A DNA stretch of 64,000 bases from Moniliella sp. 'wahieum' (GCA_003971905.1 RSEE01000005.1:1222123-1286122); one strand, 5' to 3'; counted from the first letter of the stretch, positions 1-13,537 are shown. The notes: generated by a model not told the origin, from the sequence alone. Numbers and translations: made by a program.

Positions 1-602
1 CGGCCCATGAGCTGGAACTAGCCGCAGAGCAAGACGAAAAGGAAAATGGTGTGGAGACGATTGTTGTCTCCGACGCGGATTCCGATTCCGATCCTGAGGG
101 GAACGAAGTGGTTGCACAGGTGCGCCAACAACCTCCTCATCCCCCTCATCCCGAGAAGCCTTCAGCATCACAAGGGGATGACAGTATTGTTTGTGTGGCG
201 GGGCCCTCACGGGGAACTAAACGGGATTATCCTTTCGCCGGCTCAGCCATCGTGCTGGACAGTGGGAGTGAGGAGGAAGATGAAAATGAAAATGAAAATG
301 ACACTGTTCTTATCACGCGCCACATCCCGCCCCCACCCCTAGCCAATGGCTGGTCATGCGAAGCTTGTACGCTCCGCAATCGCTCGAAAGCGTTGCGTTG
401 TGCCGTATGTGATGCGCCCCGGCCTCGATGGAATGTTCTGGGCCAGAGCGCCAGAGCCAAGTTGCTTCACGCCCCTGCACCGACCAAGTCCACGATTGGT
501 GATCCCAAAGCGTGGCGGTGTTCCTGCGGATGGATTATGGCCCATGAGGAAGCACAACGGTGGATGTGCACGTCATGCGGGAAAATTCGAACGACGAGTT
601 AA
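1..602 (+). CDS. C-terminal part of a WSS1-like (WLM-family) DNA-protein crosslink protease
   Basis: The reading frame is already open at base 1, so the 5' end and any protease domain lie outside the window. About 200 residues remain. Near residue 20 (VVSDADSDSD) and near base 250 (IVLDSGSEEEDE) there are hydrophobic-then-acidic stretches that look like SUMO-interacting motifs. These are followed by a RanBP2-type zinc finger, W-x-C-x2-C-x10-C-x2-C (WSCEACTLRNRSKALRCAVC). The C-terminus has a second Cys-rich patch (WRCSCG ... WMCTSCGK). SIMs followed by RanBP2-type fingers match the tail of fungal Wss1 proteases, which cleave DNA-protein crosslinks and SUMOylated targets. The assignment is inferred because the catalytic HExxH region is not visible. 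Another RanBP2-finger protein is possible. Confidence 0.55.
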   Translation, partial: AHELELAAEQDEKENGVETIVVSDADSDSDPEGNEVVAQVRQQPPHPPHPEKPSASQGDDSIVCVAGPSRGTKRDYPFAGSAIVLDSGSEEEDENENENDTVLITRHIPPPPLANGWSCEACTLRNRSKALRCAVCDAPRPRWNVLGQSARAKLLHAPAPTKSTIGDPKAWRCSCGWIMAHEEAQRWMCTSCGKIRTTS

Positions 603-1663
603 CCGCCCCTACTGAATGAAAACGGCAACCTCGGGCACTTCGTGATTGAGCTGGAGACTTGACGTTTGAGCTTGACCGCCAAGGGTCACGGTGACTCTCG
701 CTCGACCCCACCAGGCTGCCACATCTTAATTTGCGTGAGATCGCGGAGATCATACCTGGCAGCCGCCACACGAAAAGGACCACAACACTGTGCAGAGGAA
801 AGCCCCCTATTGTCTCTTTTCTTTCTCTCACCCCTTCGGTCTTTTCTTTTGGCTTTGCTATATCGGATCGATGGGCTGCTCGTCCGCGGAGTAGGCCGTA
901 TGGTGGTCGAAAACGGATGCCCCCCGGACATCCGCCTATGGAAGCCGAAGTGTGTGACAATCCCTCCGACACAGCAGGAAGTTGACTGTGTTGACTATAC
1001 TGCTGACTCACCATGAGTACGTGAGTACTCATCTTTTGTATTTACCCCAGCCCATTTATGTGACTGCTTCTTGGGACAGCATGGCCACATGGCCTTGCCA
1101 CCTCACATGGTTGAGGCACCCTCTGGTACTCCTCCTTCCCAAGATAGGTACGCTATGGACCGACATTGACGAAAGGAGGGAAGGTTGTGTGCCGCGTGGA
1201 TGTTAATGAATGTGGCGCATCGATAATTGAGATCTGATAGCACGGACCCCCGTTGTCTTCGGCCTTCCTCTTGTGATATGGGAGCACTGACCTCTGCGCA
1301 GCGCAGTCTCGGCTTAGTCTGGGATGCAGAGGGCGGAGCGCAAGCGTTGTCTTCCCTTGCTCTCAAAGCGGCACACATGGCGCAGACGCGTGGGAGGGCC
1401 CGCGAGGTGGTGGTGGTCCGAGGCGAGCTCCGAGCTCCGATAGCTCCGACCTGCGTCGGCGGTCTGTCAAGTGATTTATTACAAAGTCCGACCAACCGAG
1501 ACCAAAGCGGCAGGCAGCAGATCAGCCATCAGCCACGCACGGGCCACCAGCGCTTCCGTAACCAGCTGGATTCGCGCTTTAAAAGCACCAGCCTGTCTGT
1601 ACGTTGGCTATCGTCTTTGCCACCCCCCCACCCCACCCGCCTTCGTATCCCCACTACTTCGCC
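603..1663. other. Intergenic, no gene recognised
   Basis: About 1 kb between the WSS1-like stop and the methyltransferase start. Several frames are open but none shows a recognisable domain. A small TGAGTACGTGAGTACTC repeat at 1014-1030 belongs to the palindromic-word family described under findings. Confidence 0.5.
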
Positions 1664-2413
1664 ATGTCTTCCACCCAGCTTCGCCCCGGGCGCCTGCAGC
1701 ACGACGCACTCGGATCAGAGGAGCAGTACGCCAAGTTGGCCAAGTCGATCGACTACCACGATTCGAAGCTGCTGTTTGAGTCCAAGCGCAAGGGCTACGA
1801 CCCAGCCTACCTCGAGAAGATCTATTTTGCTAATACCGAGCAGCATGGTCTCATGCCCATCTCCATCTCGCGGTCCCAGGGCAAATTCCTCTACTTGCAG
1901 ACCAAGCTCGTGCGCGCCAAGAAAGTGATTGAGGTGGGCATGCTGGGAGGATACTCGACGCTGTGGATGGCCTATGCCCTACCCCCCGACGGCAAGGTGA
2001 CCGCCTTTGACATTGACCCCCATGCGGCCGAGGTGGCGCGGGCCAACTTTGTTGGCGCTGGTCAAGCGGTCAACAGCAAGATTGACATTGTGCTTGGCTC
2101 GGCAGTGGAGGAGCTGGCCAAATTGCCTACCCCCCAATCACGCGACGAGGAGGTCGACCTTGTCTTTATTGATGCCGACAAGCCTAATTACCCAGCGTAT
2201 TACAAGGAAGCCAAGCGCCTCGCTCCTCATGGCCTCATCATCCTTGACAATATGGTCCAGGCCGGCAGGGTGGCCGACGAGACCAATCCTCAAGTAAAGG
2301 GCCAGAGGGAGGCACTGGACCTGATTGAAAACGATGCGCAGGCCGAAGCGGTCACGCTCCACTCCATCAACGATAAGAGCATCGATGGCTTCACTTTGGT
2401 CCTTCTCTCCTAA
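1664..2413 (+). CDS. O-methyltransferase family 3 (caffeoyl-CoA OMT-like), SAM-dependent
   Basis: An uninterrupted 249-residue frame, the usual length for the family. The frame is open upstream to an ATG at 1604. The ATG at 1664 (MSSTQLRPG) is preferred because the extra residues are Pro-rich and unlike the family. A SAM-binding motif I is visible as EVGMLGGYSTLWMA, followed by an acidic motif (AFDIDPHAAEVA). The divalent-metal and substrate site is LVFIDADK, followed by GLIILDN. These proteins transfer methyl groups from SAM to catechol-type hydroxyls and are usually cytosolic. Unlike most genes here it has no frame break and no intron. The substrate is unknown. Confidence 0.9.
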   Translation: MSSTQLRPGRLQHDALGSEEQYAKLAKSIDYHDSKLLFESKRKGYDPAYLEKIYFANTEQHGLMPISISRSQGKFLYLQTKLVRAKKVIEVGMLGGYSTLWMAYALPPDGKVTAFDIDPHAAEVARANFVGAGQAVNSKIDIVLGSAVEELAKLPTPQSRDEEVDLVFIDADKPNYPAYYKEAKRLAPHGLIILDNMVQAGRVADETNPQVKGQREALDLIENDAQAEAVTLHSINDKSIDGFTLVLLS

Positions 2414-4798
<2,385 letters not shown>

Positions 4799-5331
4799 GG
4801 GAGGATGAGGCAGGCGACGAACTGCAGCGCTGGAAGCGGGAAGGAGGAGAAGAAGTTGAAAGAGCGCTGGCAGCCGCCAAGTCCGAACGAGCCGGCTGGG
4901 CCGGCCCCCCCAAACCGGTCGGCTCAGGCTGAGCACGGACGGTCAGCGGTCAGCTGACCCGCAGCAGCCGCGCTCTCGGCCGTGTCAGCATGCCACATGC
5001 CATGCCTGTGGCATGTCCGTCTGTGCGCCCCAACCCTACCCAGAGCAACCCTAGTGCGGGTGCGCAGGTGCCAGCACGTGCCAGCCTGCGGGCGGCTCGT
5101 GTGCCCTGCCTCCCCCCCCCCAGCACCCAGCCAGTGTACCGCGGGGCTGCCCACGCTCCGGACGAAGGCACACTATGCTAGGGTTGCGTGCTGCCATCGA
5201 TCACCGACCATTGTTCATCAATCATCGACCACCGCCCATCGAGACTGTCGTCCATCTCCCCCGTACCAGCCGGCCGTTGCCGCCCGGCTGGATCTTGATC
5301 CTGCCAGGCGCACCCCCCACCACTCTCCATC
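4799..5331. promoter_or_regulatory. Shared divergent promoter region of ADK1 and GCV3
   Basis: 533 bp separate the two start codons. Three telobox-like motifs are visible: CAACCCTACC at 5031, CAACCCTAG at 5046-5054 and CTAGGGTTG at 5178-5186. There is also an inverted repeat, CATGCCACA ... TGTGGCATG, with 9-bp arms at 4989-4997 and 5007-5015. That these motifs regulate either gene is inference. Confidence 0.45.
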
Positions 5332-5949
5332 ATGGCTGCCCGCACCGTCTTTTCCAGGCTGCCCTCGGTGCCCGCCTTGCGCCCGCCTTCGCTGCCGCTG
5401 CGCGTCCCTCGGCCCTGCGCATCGCCACGCCTGCCCTGTCCGCACGCGCCCTCCACAGCTCTCCCCGCGCGCTCGAGGTGATTACGCGCTACACCAAGGA
5501 GCATGAGTGGATCGCCTACGACACCGAGTTGAACATTGGCACCATTGGCATCACGGACCATGCCCAGAATACGTTGGGCGACACCACCTTCATTGACCTC
5601 CCTGGCTTGGGTATGGAGTTTGAGGCGGGTGGTACGTAGACTCTCGCTGTGGCTGATGCTCCGCCGCCTGTGTGTCCCAAGCACGAAGTACTAACCTCGC
5701 CCCGCCCTGCCTCCCACAGACTCGATTGGTGGTGTCGAGTCGGTCAAGGCCGGTCCGACATTTACGCCCCGTGTCGGGGATCGTGGAGGCAGTCAACGAG
5801 CAGCTGCAGGACAACCCTGGTTTGATCAACAAGTCTCCCGAAGACAAGGGCTGGCTGCTCAAGGTCCGCCTGGCCAACCCTGCCGAGGTGGAGACGTTGC
5901 TCAAGAAGGACACGTACGACACCTGGTCCAGGAGGAGGCGGACGCCTAA
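5332..5949 (+). CDS. GCV3: Glycine cleavage system H protein, mitochondrial
   Basis: Lipoyl carrier that shuttles the aminomethyl group between the P, T and L proteins of the mitochondrial glycine decarboxylase complex. Translation starts at MAARTVFSRLPSV and runs into a basic/Ala-rich mitochondrial presequence ending about HSSPRALEV. The mature H domain follows: TKEHEWIAYDTELNIGTIGI, then DHAQNTLGDTTFIDLPGLG. The intron is 5632-5719 (GTACGT...CACAG). Exon 2 carries GGVESVKA, whose Lys is the lipoylation site, then SGIVEAVNEQLQDNPGLINK and KGWLLKVRLANPAEVETLL. Frame breaks occur in the presequence, just after the lipoyl Lys (near 5755-5775) and before the C-terminus (near 5922). With them corrected the protein ends at the TAA at 5947-5949. 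Length and domain order are normal for the family. Confidence 0.92.
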
Positions 5950-6976
5950 GTGATGATGGAATGACTAGTGATGGCTCGGCCCGATGAGGCACAGAACCCC
6001 CCCGTCCGCTTGTCCACTTGTGCGTTCCTCCGCCCTTGCAGGCACGCGGGCTGCCATTCTCGTTTGATTTGCTGAACGGGATGCTGTTCCCAGCTCATCA
6101 CCTCAGGCCTCACCCCCCTCTACTCCTTCCATGAACTTGAACCTGCTTGTACCCCGTTCCACCGGTCCTTTCATGCTCAGCCTCAGCTGAGTTGTGTTGC
6201 GTAGCTGCGGCGCCTCCCCACGCCCGCCTGTCATTTCTGCAATGCAAGTCGACGATACTACTGTGGTGTGAGCTCGGGCGGTGGCGAGGGGGGCGATGCA
6301 GACGGAGCGGGGCGTCATGCGACGCGATGAGATGACCCGAGATCTGAGATGGGATGGCGCAGGGCGCAGATTCGAGCCTGTGGATTGGACAGGTGGGAGT
6401 GACCTGGGTGACTTGTTCAGAAACCTGGGTCGATTCAATTGAATCACGGAGAGGGAATTTCGCGTCCCTCTTGTCGAGGCAGAAGCGTGCCAGGATGATG
6501 CATGTGATGGGAGCGAAAGTGACGTAGCTAGCCACCGGGTGGCTGAGGGTACCCGGTATAGGCCTAAGGCCGGCAAGCGACGCGGGGTGCTGGACCGCAG
6601 GCAGATGGCACGCAGGCTAGGGTTGGCGCGCCGCACTGCCCCCGTGTCCGTCGGTGGGCGATGCTGGTCGAAACTGGGATGCTGCCTGCTGTGGCTCCTC
6701 CACTCGTGGCCGTGAGGTGACTGGAAGTGGCTAATCATATTCGTCACTGGCTGGCCTGTCGCCGGGCCAGGCCGCTCTCGCCCGGCGGGAGCAGCAGCCA
6801 TGCGGGCTACACGACCCGGCCAGCCCAGCGCGTCACCACCACCTCTCCTCAGGCCAGGCCCCATGTCGGCCGACTTGCCTCGGCCAGCTCCGCTCGCGGC
6901 CGCCCACAATCCTCGGCCCACCAGCCGCGCGTCGCATGCCTCCCCCTCGCCCTCGGTCGAGCAGATGCAGCGCACC
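5950..6976. other. Intergenic, no gene recognised
   Basis: About 1 kb between GCV3 and NMNAT. One telobox-like CTAGGGTTG lies at 6617-6625. Open frames on the minus strand (for example 6103-7002) have no recognisable features and look like shadows of GC-rich DNA. Confidence 0.4.
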
Positions 6977-8267
6977 ATGCCTCGCATGACCGACAGCACC
7001 ACCGGTCCCGGCGGCCCTCGTCGCTCAAGTTTGCCGCCCTCAGCGTCAACTCGTACCAGCTCGACACCCCCTTTATTGGCACCGCCGTTGGCTCCGATGG
7101 CGTCCTGCCCGACCCGCCTGCCTCACAGCACCGCACCTCCCCGCCCCATTCGCCGGCACCACGCCATCTGCCCAGCCCCATCCCCCCCGCCTGCCCCGCC
7201 TGGCTCGGCCCCGTGTCCTCCCTTTCGCCCCACCTTCATCGCAACGCAGACGTGAGCGCGTTGAGCCTCGACGATCTTCATCGCCCCGAATCAGAGCGCC
7301 CATTGTACTCCAGCTTCCACAACGATGTCGACGGCCTGGAGGATTCCACGTCGGTCTTGACTGGCGAAGACGAGGTGGATGCCAACTTGGATCTGTCCCC
7401 AATTCGCGTGCCCATGCAGGCGCAGAGGAATCCGACTACTGCTTCCCCAAGCATCGCTTGCCCCAGCGGATGCACGACGAGTCCAGACCCCGCTTGTGAT
7501 CGTCGCTTGCGGCTCCTTTTCTCCTCCTACCTACCTTCATTTGCGCATTGAGATGGCCAAGGACGCCATCCTCGAGTCGGGGGAATACGAACTTTTGGCA
7601 GGGTACTACTCGCCAGTTTCGGATCATTACAGAAGGCGGATTTGGCGCCCTCTACGCACCGCGTCCGCATGTGCGAGCTGGCGGTGGAGAAGACTTCGAC
7701 TTGGCTCATGGTGGATGCATGGAATCGCTGCAAGATGAGTACCAACGCACTGCCGTCGTCCTGGATCATTTCGACGACTGTCTCAACAATGTACCGAGGG
7801 CGGCATCCTCCTCTCCGATGGCACCCGCAAACCTGTACGAATATGCTCTTGGCTGGAGGCGACTTGATCCAGAGCATGGGCGAACCGGGGTTGGGCCGAA
7901 GCCGATTTGCGTCACATCTAGGCGGTTCGGGTGCTTGATTGTCGAACGGACCGGCGCCGACGTTTCGTCCTTTCTCTTGTCTCACGACCTTCTTTGGGCC
8001 GAGCGGAACCACCTGTTGGTCATCAAACAGACTATCGTACGTCTCTGTCTCTTTCTGTTTCTCTTCCCCTTTCCGTGTTGGCTCATGTTTTTGAGCTTGG
8101 GCACTGACACGCCTGGCATGCCAGTACAATGACATTTCCTCTAGTAAAGTACGCCTCTTTATCAAGCGAGGCATGAGCGTCAAGTACCTCTTGCCCAACT
8201 CGGTGATTAACTACATCAATCAAACCGGCTGTATCGTCTCCCCGAGCCACACAGAGCCTGCGCTTGA
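6977..8267 (+). CDS. Nicotinamide/nicotinate mononucleotide adenylyltransferase (NMNAT)
   Basis: Makes NAD (or deamido-NAD) from NMN or NaMN plus ATP, normally in nucleus and cytosol. The nucleotidyltransferase signature is clear near 7500: VIVACGSFSPPTYLHLR, with the TxxH form of the (H/T)xGH site. It is followed by LLAGYYSPVSDHY and STHRVRMCELAVEKTSTWL. Then come LLAGGDLIQSMGEPG, GCLIVERTGADV and, after the intron at 8037-8124 (GTACGT...GCCAG), the ISSSKVR motif with GMSVKYLLPNSVINYI. With one missing C restored near 8229 the protein ends at the TGA at 8265-8267. There are several other frame breaks (about 7495, 7635, 7725, 7800 and 7890). The usual Phe after LHLRI is absent. Fungal NMNATs have a variable N-terminus; the start at 6977 is a guess and could be as late as about 7250. 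Confidence 0.88.
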
Positions 8268-8374
8268 TTCGCCGAGATGCGCTGAACTGGTGCGCATGTT
8301 GTCTGTGGAACGCCACAGCGCAAGACGAAAAGTCGCGTTGCGCCGGCCCTCGTTTCTCAAAATGATGCGTAATG

Positions 8375-8396
8375 CCCCCCCCCCCCCCCCCCCCCC
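8375..8396. repeat. Poly(C) run, 22 nt
   Basis: Twenty-two consecutive C residues in the NMNAT 3' region. A second run of 15 C lies at 58551-58565. The rest of 8268-8800, between NMNAT and the convergent reductase, shows no gene. Confidence 0.9.
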
Positions 8397-8800
8397 GCTC
8401 CCTCACCACCCCAGGAGACTTATTACCATCTCCTCTAACGTCTTCCAACGCCTTTCAACGTACTGCATTCCCGCCTCTCTCCCCCTCCCGCCATGCTCCC
8501 GCGATCAGCCCACTGGGCTGTCTTGTGTCTTTCGCGGAGCTACCCGAGTTGTTTAGTAGGTCCCCCTCGGCGTTCTCTATGTGTCATGCACATGCTCCCA
8601 TGTGCGCCTCCGTCTAGGCTTTGCGATTCCCCGCACATTCGCCCTCGCTATGATACACCCTCACCCTGCCCAGCCCACGTGGGGCGCCGACTGGTTTCTC
8701 CTTAGTTTCGTGACCTGCAGCGTGACCTGCAGCGTCATGTGGGATGGATTCGTAGGTGCTGGGACCCTTGTCGGTCCGCCGACTACCTAACTCCCAGTTA

Positions 8801-9997
8801 CTAGTTGAGTGCCAAGACATGAGGGCTCGGGACGCCGGTCCAGCCGCGTTGGGCATAATCGGCAAACGCAATCACCTCGCCATCCACCACCTGTTGCACA
8901 CTCTTGTACGGATAAACGCCGAGGATGCGCTCGCCTTGCTACCGTCCACGCGCGGTTGGATGATGCCCACGCCGCTACCATGCCGACCGGGGTGGATGCG
9001 CTGCTTCAGTTCGGCGGGCGCGACCGTAGAGGCGTGCACGGCATCGCTAAAGTCCTGCCAGGTCCAACTGTTGGCATACGCAGGAATTCTGTCCCCAAAG
9101 AGTCAAGCACAACGTCAGATCACGAACCCAACATTTCTCCCTTTGCAGAGGGGGAGGGGGAGGAGGAGGAAATAAGTATCAGAAAGACGACGTACCGTTG
9201 CCCGCCTGCTTCTGGCACCGAAAGTGCTTTGACATGCATCTCGGCCACGTCGCGTACATCCACATAGCCTCCTTTTGGATCCTGGTACTCCTCCACAGGC
9301 ACCTTTCCCGCAAACAGCTCCCACTGGATGCGCGGGAATAGTTGAGCGCTTCGGGCCCAGCACCGGCAAGCGCGTGAATGGGCGGACCAAAGATGTACGT
9401 GGGGCAGATGGTGACCAAGTCAAAGGGAGCCTGACTCGTTTCGACAAAGTCCCATGCCGCACGCTCGGCAAGCACCTTGGATGCATCGTACGCATGTTCC
9501 TTGCCCGTGCCGGTGGGGTCGGCTCGGTACAGCTGCAGTCCAGCCGTGTTCCAGTCCTCGCGGTAAACACGGCGTTGGCAGCTGCGTCGGGCGCGCCACA
9601 GCCGACGTGGACGAGGTAAGAACGACGCGCACGGCCGAATCCGCGGCGTGGGCACGGAGCGCACCAAGCACATTGGTCGTGCTTGCACCGCGGGCTCAAT
9701 CAAGCTCTGGTCAGGATGGAGAGACGGAGGGCTATCGACCGGCGAGCCCGTGTGGATCACAGCCGCCACCTTTGCACCGCCGTATCAAACCCGCCCTCGC
9801 CGCAGATCGTCCACCACACTACTCAAACCGGCCCGCGCCGTGCCGCGCGTAAATCTGCTCCAGGTACGCGCCCTTGGCCTCGGAGCGCACAGTGTCCGCA
9901 CGCGGTACCCGCCGCAGCGCGTACTCGCACACCCACGCACCCACAAACCGCTGCCCGAGGTAACGAGGATCAAGCTGTTGGGAGCAACGGGCGCCAT
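8801..9997 (-). CDS. NAD(P)-dependent epimerase/ketoreductase (extended SDR, GRE2/YGL157W-like)
   Basis: Starts MAPVAPNSLILVTSGSG and continues in a shifted frame as FVGAWVCEYALRRVP, giving a TSGSGFVG version of the Rossmann GxxGxxG loop. Further segments are DTAVQ then VIHTGSPVD, TNVLGALRAHA, VVLTSS, the catalytic Y and K in AYDASKVLAERAAWDFVE, and FDLVTICPTYIFGP. Next come GYVDVRDVAEMHVKALSVPE and, after a probable intron near 9085-9195, a C-terminal substrate domain ending VPSPHVLALN at the TAG at 8801-8803. This order matches fungal methylglyoxal/aldehyde reductases and dihydroflavonol reductase-like enzymes. The substrate is unknown. At least five frame breaks occur. The protein is convergent with NMNAT. 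Family is secure, exact role is not. Confidence 0.85.
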
Positions 9998-10658
9998 GGG
10001 ACAAACGTCAAACACCAGCCAACCGTCCGTCTGACAGGTTGACAGGACGCGATAGACCTTCGAGGGGGCGGCGCTATAAGTATGCTCATTCAGTGCTCCA
10101 GTTGGGACGAGCTGGGCCACCGATCACGTAGTCAGACTTGAAGCTTGAAGCTTGATGCATGAAGCTCGTGGCGGCGGGGGCGGAGGCGCTGCATCTGAGA
10201 AGCTGAGAGACCAGATTCTGACGATTCTTCCGATGAATAAGCGCTTGATCGTTCCCCGCCCTCAGAACGCCGCGGACAACACCAATGGAGTGCTGGGCCA
10301 TGTGGCCCGCGCTGAGCTCAGCCTGGAGCTTGGGCCTTGGGGCGTGGGGAGCGACAAACCGATGCGCACGGACCGGGGCGTTGCGGGAGAGCCGCTCATG
10401 ACGTCATGCTGGGTATCTATAACGGCCAGGGCAGCCAGGGCACGCTGGGTATCACTACGATGAGTACTGAGTACATTGAGTACGAGGAGACCACCGGGCT
10501 ACGGCCCGGTCTGCTGCGTCGCCACCGTAGCCACCGTCCCCCGGTCCCCGTCGGCACCTTAGCCACCGGTCCCCTCGCCACCTTAGCCACCGTCCACCGT
10601 CGCTACCGTCCACGCTGGAACCCTTCCACGCTGGAGAGGGCAAAAATAATATCACGAT
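9998..10658. other. Intergenic with short palindromic and CCACCGT repeats
   Basis: No gene seen. 10136-10163 holds repeated AAGCTTG words running into ATGCATG. 10459-10482 holds GAGTACTGAGTAC-type words. 10515-10615 is an imperfect CCACCGT/CCTTAGCCACC tandem repeat just upstream of the retroelement leader. Confidence 0.6.
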
Positions 10659-10852
10659 TTCTGGCTGCGGGTGGCTGGGAACGTGGCATCGGTCGGCACG
10701 TGCCTATGACGTAAAAGTGTGCAGATTTCCCAGCCGATCTATGATATAGAGCGGCACACCGCCCCCCCCGCCGCCGCGGCCGCGCCCACCACCACCGCCA
10801 CCAGACGCGCGCAACCCCTCGACCGACCACGGGGCCGACCCTCCTTCCCCGT

Positions 10853-13537
10853 TTGACCGCCCTGGCCGAGCGCCCAGGCACACGCAAGATAACGCCACAC
10901 CTGAAGCGCCCTTTCCTCCAGATGCTCGGCCGTTTGGCGGACGCGTACTTGCAGGAGCCCTCGTCAGCACACCTGATGGATATTCTAGCGGTGCCTAAGG
11001 AAGTACTCCGCTCACAACAAGGACAACAACCTCATCGGGACTACCCCAACAGCGCCTGGCAACTCCCTCCGCCCCCCGACTTCTCAACGCGCGAGGCACG
11101 ACCCAGTCACCAAGGCCGACCGCCTCATTCGGGAGGGCTGCCTCAGCCGCGCAGCAAGTACCCTCGTCGGCCAATCCACCATTGCCCCTCTCACCACCGA
11201 GACCCAGGCAAGCCTGGAAAAGCTCCATCCCGTTGGAGAGGCGAACCTCAGCCTCGGCCCGGGCACAGCCTTTGGCAACACCACACCCACTCGTCCCACC
11301 CCAACAGGCCGCGTGGTACCGCGGCACCACCCTCACCGACACGACGGACAGTGACCGTATCGTGGTGGACTTGGACGAAATCGACTTTGTTGCCTTGATT
11401 GCCACGTTCAGAATCGACGTTGGGGCAGGTCTATCCGGGTGGACCCAGCCCCTCCTACGAACGGCCCTTGAATGCAAGCGCTTCGTCGCCTTTCTCACCG
11501 CCCTCACCAAGAGTATTTACCACGGCACCGCCCCAGGACGCGAGCTCCTGTTGGCCCTCCCGCCTCACCCCCCTGGAGAAGGCATCGGGAGGCATCCGCC
11601 CCATCGCCTGTGGGGAGCTGATCTACCGCCTGTGCGCCAAGGCCATCGCTCGAGCGATCGCCCCCAACAGCTGGCTTCTCCCCACCCAGTTGGGAGTAGC
11701 ATCGCAAAACGGGGTGGAGCCTATCGTACGGATGGTCGAGCGCATGACAGCGCCAGGCGGGGAGAACGATGCGGAACTGGGCGACTTCAGCCACGTCGCC
11801 ATGCTCGACTTTACCAACGCCTTCAACACTGTGCGCCGTCGCACACTCGCCAAGGCGCTCCATGCCTACGCCCCCCATCTCCTCACGTTGGGCCGATGGA
11901 TCTATGGTTCCCCCACCCAGCTCTGGGTCGCGTCGGGCGGAAATGAGACCAACGTCCTGTCGGCAGAGGGCGTACGGCAGGGCGACCCCCTCGCCCCCTT
12001 TTTCTTCTCCATCGCAGTGCGGCCCACGCTGGAGAAACTGGAACAGGACCTGCCGCCGGGGCACCTGGTGATGGCATACCTGGACGACATTACGATCTTC
12101 GGTCCAGGGCCAGGCATTACCGGCCTAGCCGCGGAGATTTTGGAAGACGACGCGTCAGGCCTCAAGCTCAACCTGCGCAAGTGTGTCGAGCGGGACCGGG
12201 ACCAGATTCGGGTGGATGGTCTGCAGGTTCTGGGCACTTGTGTGGGAGGGGTAGACTGTCGTCGATCGTGGCTCCGGGCCCAACTGGCCAGTCTGAGGGA
12301 GAACATGCCTAAGTTTGATGGCATCACCCGCCAGGGACGCCTCTTACTATGGCGGCTCAGCACTCAGACCAAGCTGCGCCACCTGCTCCGCACCATGCAG
12401 ATGGAAGGAGAGCTAGACGACGTGCTGGCCGAGATTGATGCCTTCATCTGTACGGAGTTCAGACGGATCCGGGGCGACGAGGATCCCCAAGGTGCCAAGG
12501 ACGACCACTTCGACATGCTCATGAGCCTGCCTCTTCGGCTGGGAGGATGTGGCAGCCCGCTTTACTCGTATATTGCGCCCCACGCCCGTGCCGCGGCCAA
12601 CGAGGTCAACGACTATCTTATTACCACTTATGTTGACCGTTCGGGACCGCAAACGGCAAGGGCCAACGCATTTACGAAGCAACGCCAGCGCTGCCGCGAG
12701 ATGTGGGAGCAAAGTCGACAGGAGCTGCTCCAGAAGCTGGACGCTGCCGATGGTCGTCATGTGGTTGAGCACAGCAACCCGCTGAGCCACAACTGGCTCT
12801 CCGCTATTCCATCCGTCCCGTACCTCAAGCTCTCTGACCAGCAGGTCCAGGTTGGTCTCCAGCTCCGCACGCTGTGCCGCACCACGCGCAGCATGTGCAA
12901 GTGCGGCGTCATGTCCTCGCTGGAACACATCATGTCCTGCACCCGCACCCAGGCCAAGTTTGGTGCGTTGCATGAGGCAGTGCGGGAGCCCATTCTCCAG
13001 CTCCTCCGCTCCATCCCCGACACCCACGTCCACAACGAACCTATGGTGGAGGAAGAGGATGGGACGAGGCGCGGACGGAAGGCACAGCGCACCGATTACC
13101 GCGTGATGGGGCCCGGAGCACTGGGAGGAACCGGAATGGAGGTAGACCACACGCTGCGCGACACGGGATCGCAGGAGGCGCAGAGCGCGTACCGGCGGGT
13201 GGTGCATGAGAGCACTGCGTCGCCTTTGGAACGCCGGGAGAAGGAACTGCTTCGGCTGCTTGAACAAGCAGAATGCGACAAGAACGCCAAGTACCAGGGA
13301 CGCACTCAAGAACCGTTTTTCCCCCTGGTTTTGACGACGCGAGGATACTACGGCACCAAGACGGCGGGCAAGTTGTTTGCGCATTGGAAGGAGTTGGCTA
13401 CTAAGTCTCAGTGGAAATGGTTCCTCGCTCGTATGTCAACCACGTTCCTCCGTGTCCACACGCGCTTCCTAGGGTACGGGACCGGATGGCGTGAGCCGGA
13501 GGGTCCTGATATCCTGGCGATCCCCCTGGTCCCTTAA
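10853..13537 (+). CDS. Reverse transcriptase plus probable restriction-like endonuclease of a non-LTR element
   Basis: From about 11560 to the TAA at 13535-13537 the frame is intact. RT motifs are GIRPIACGELIYRLCAKAIA, motif A MLDFTNAFNTVRR, motif B GVRQGDPLAPFFFSIAV and the catalytic motif C AYLDDITIFG (YLDD rather than the commoner YADD). The C-terminal part has a CxC ... HxxxC cluster (CKCGVMSSLEHIMSC), then RTDYR, MEVDHTLRD and KNAKYQGRTQEPFFPLVLTT. This arrangement suggests a restriction-like endonuclease, as in R2/CRE-type elements. Upstream, a conserved N-terminal segment (KADRLIREGCLSRAASTL ... LEKLHP) lies in another frame around 11120-11230, and FVALIATFRID in a third. The element therefore has two or more frame breaks before the RT core. 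No ATG start is obvious. The endonuclease call is inference. Confidence 0.8.

Noticed and set aside
1227-1928. Plus-strand 233-codon ORF overlapping the methyltransferase start
   Set aside because: Out of frame with the methyltransferase, Arg/Ser/Pro-rich, no motif; a GC-rich shadow.
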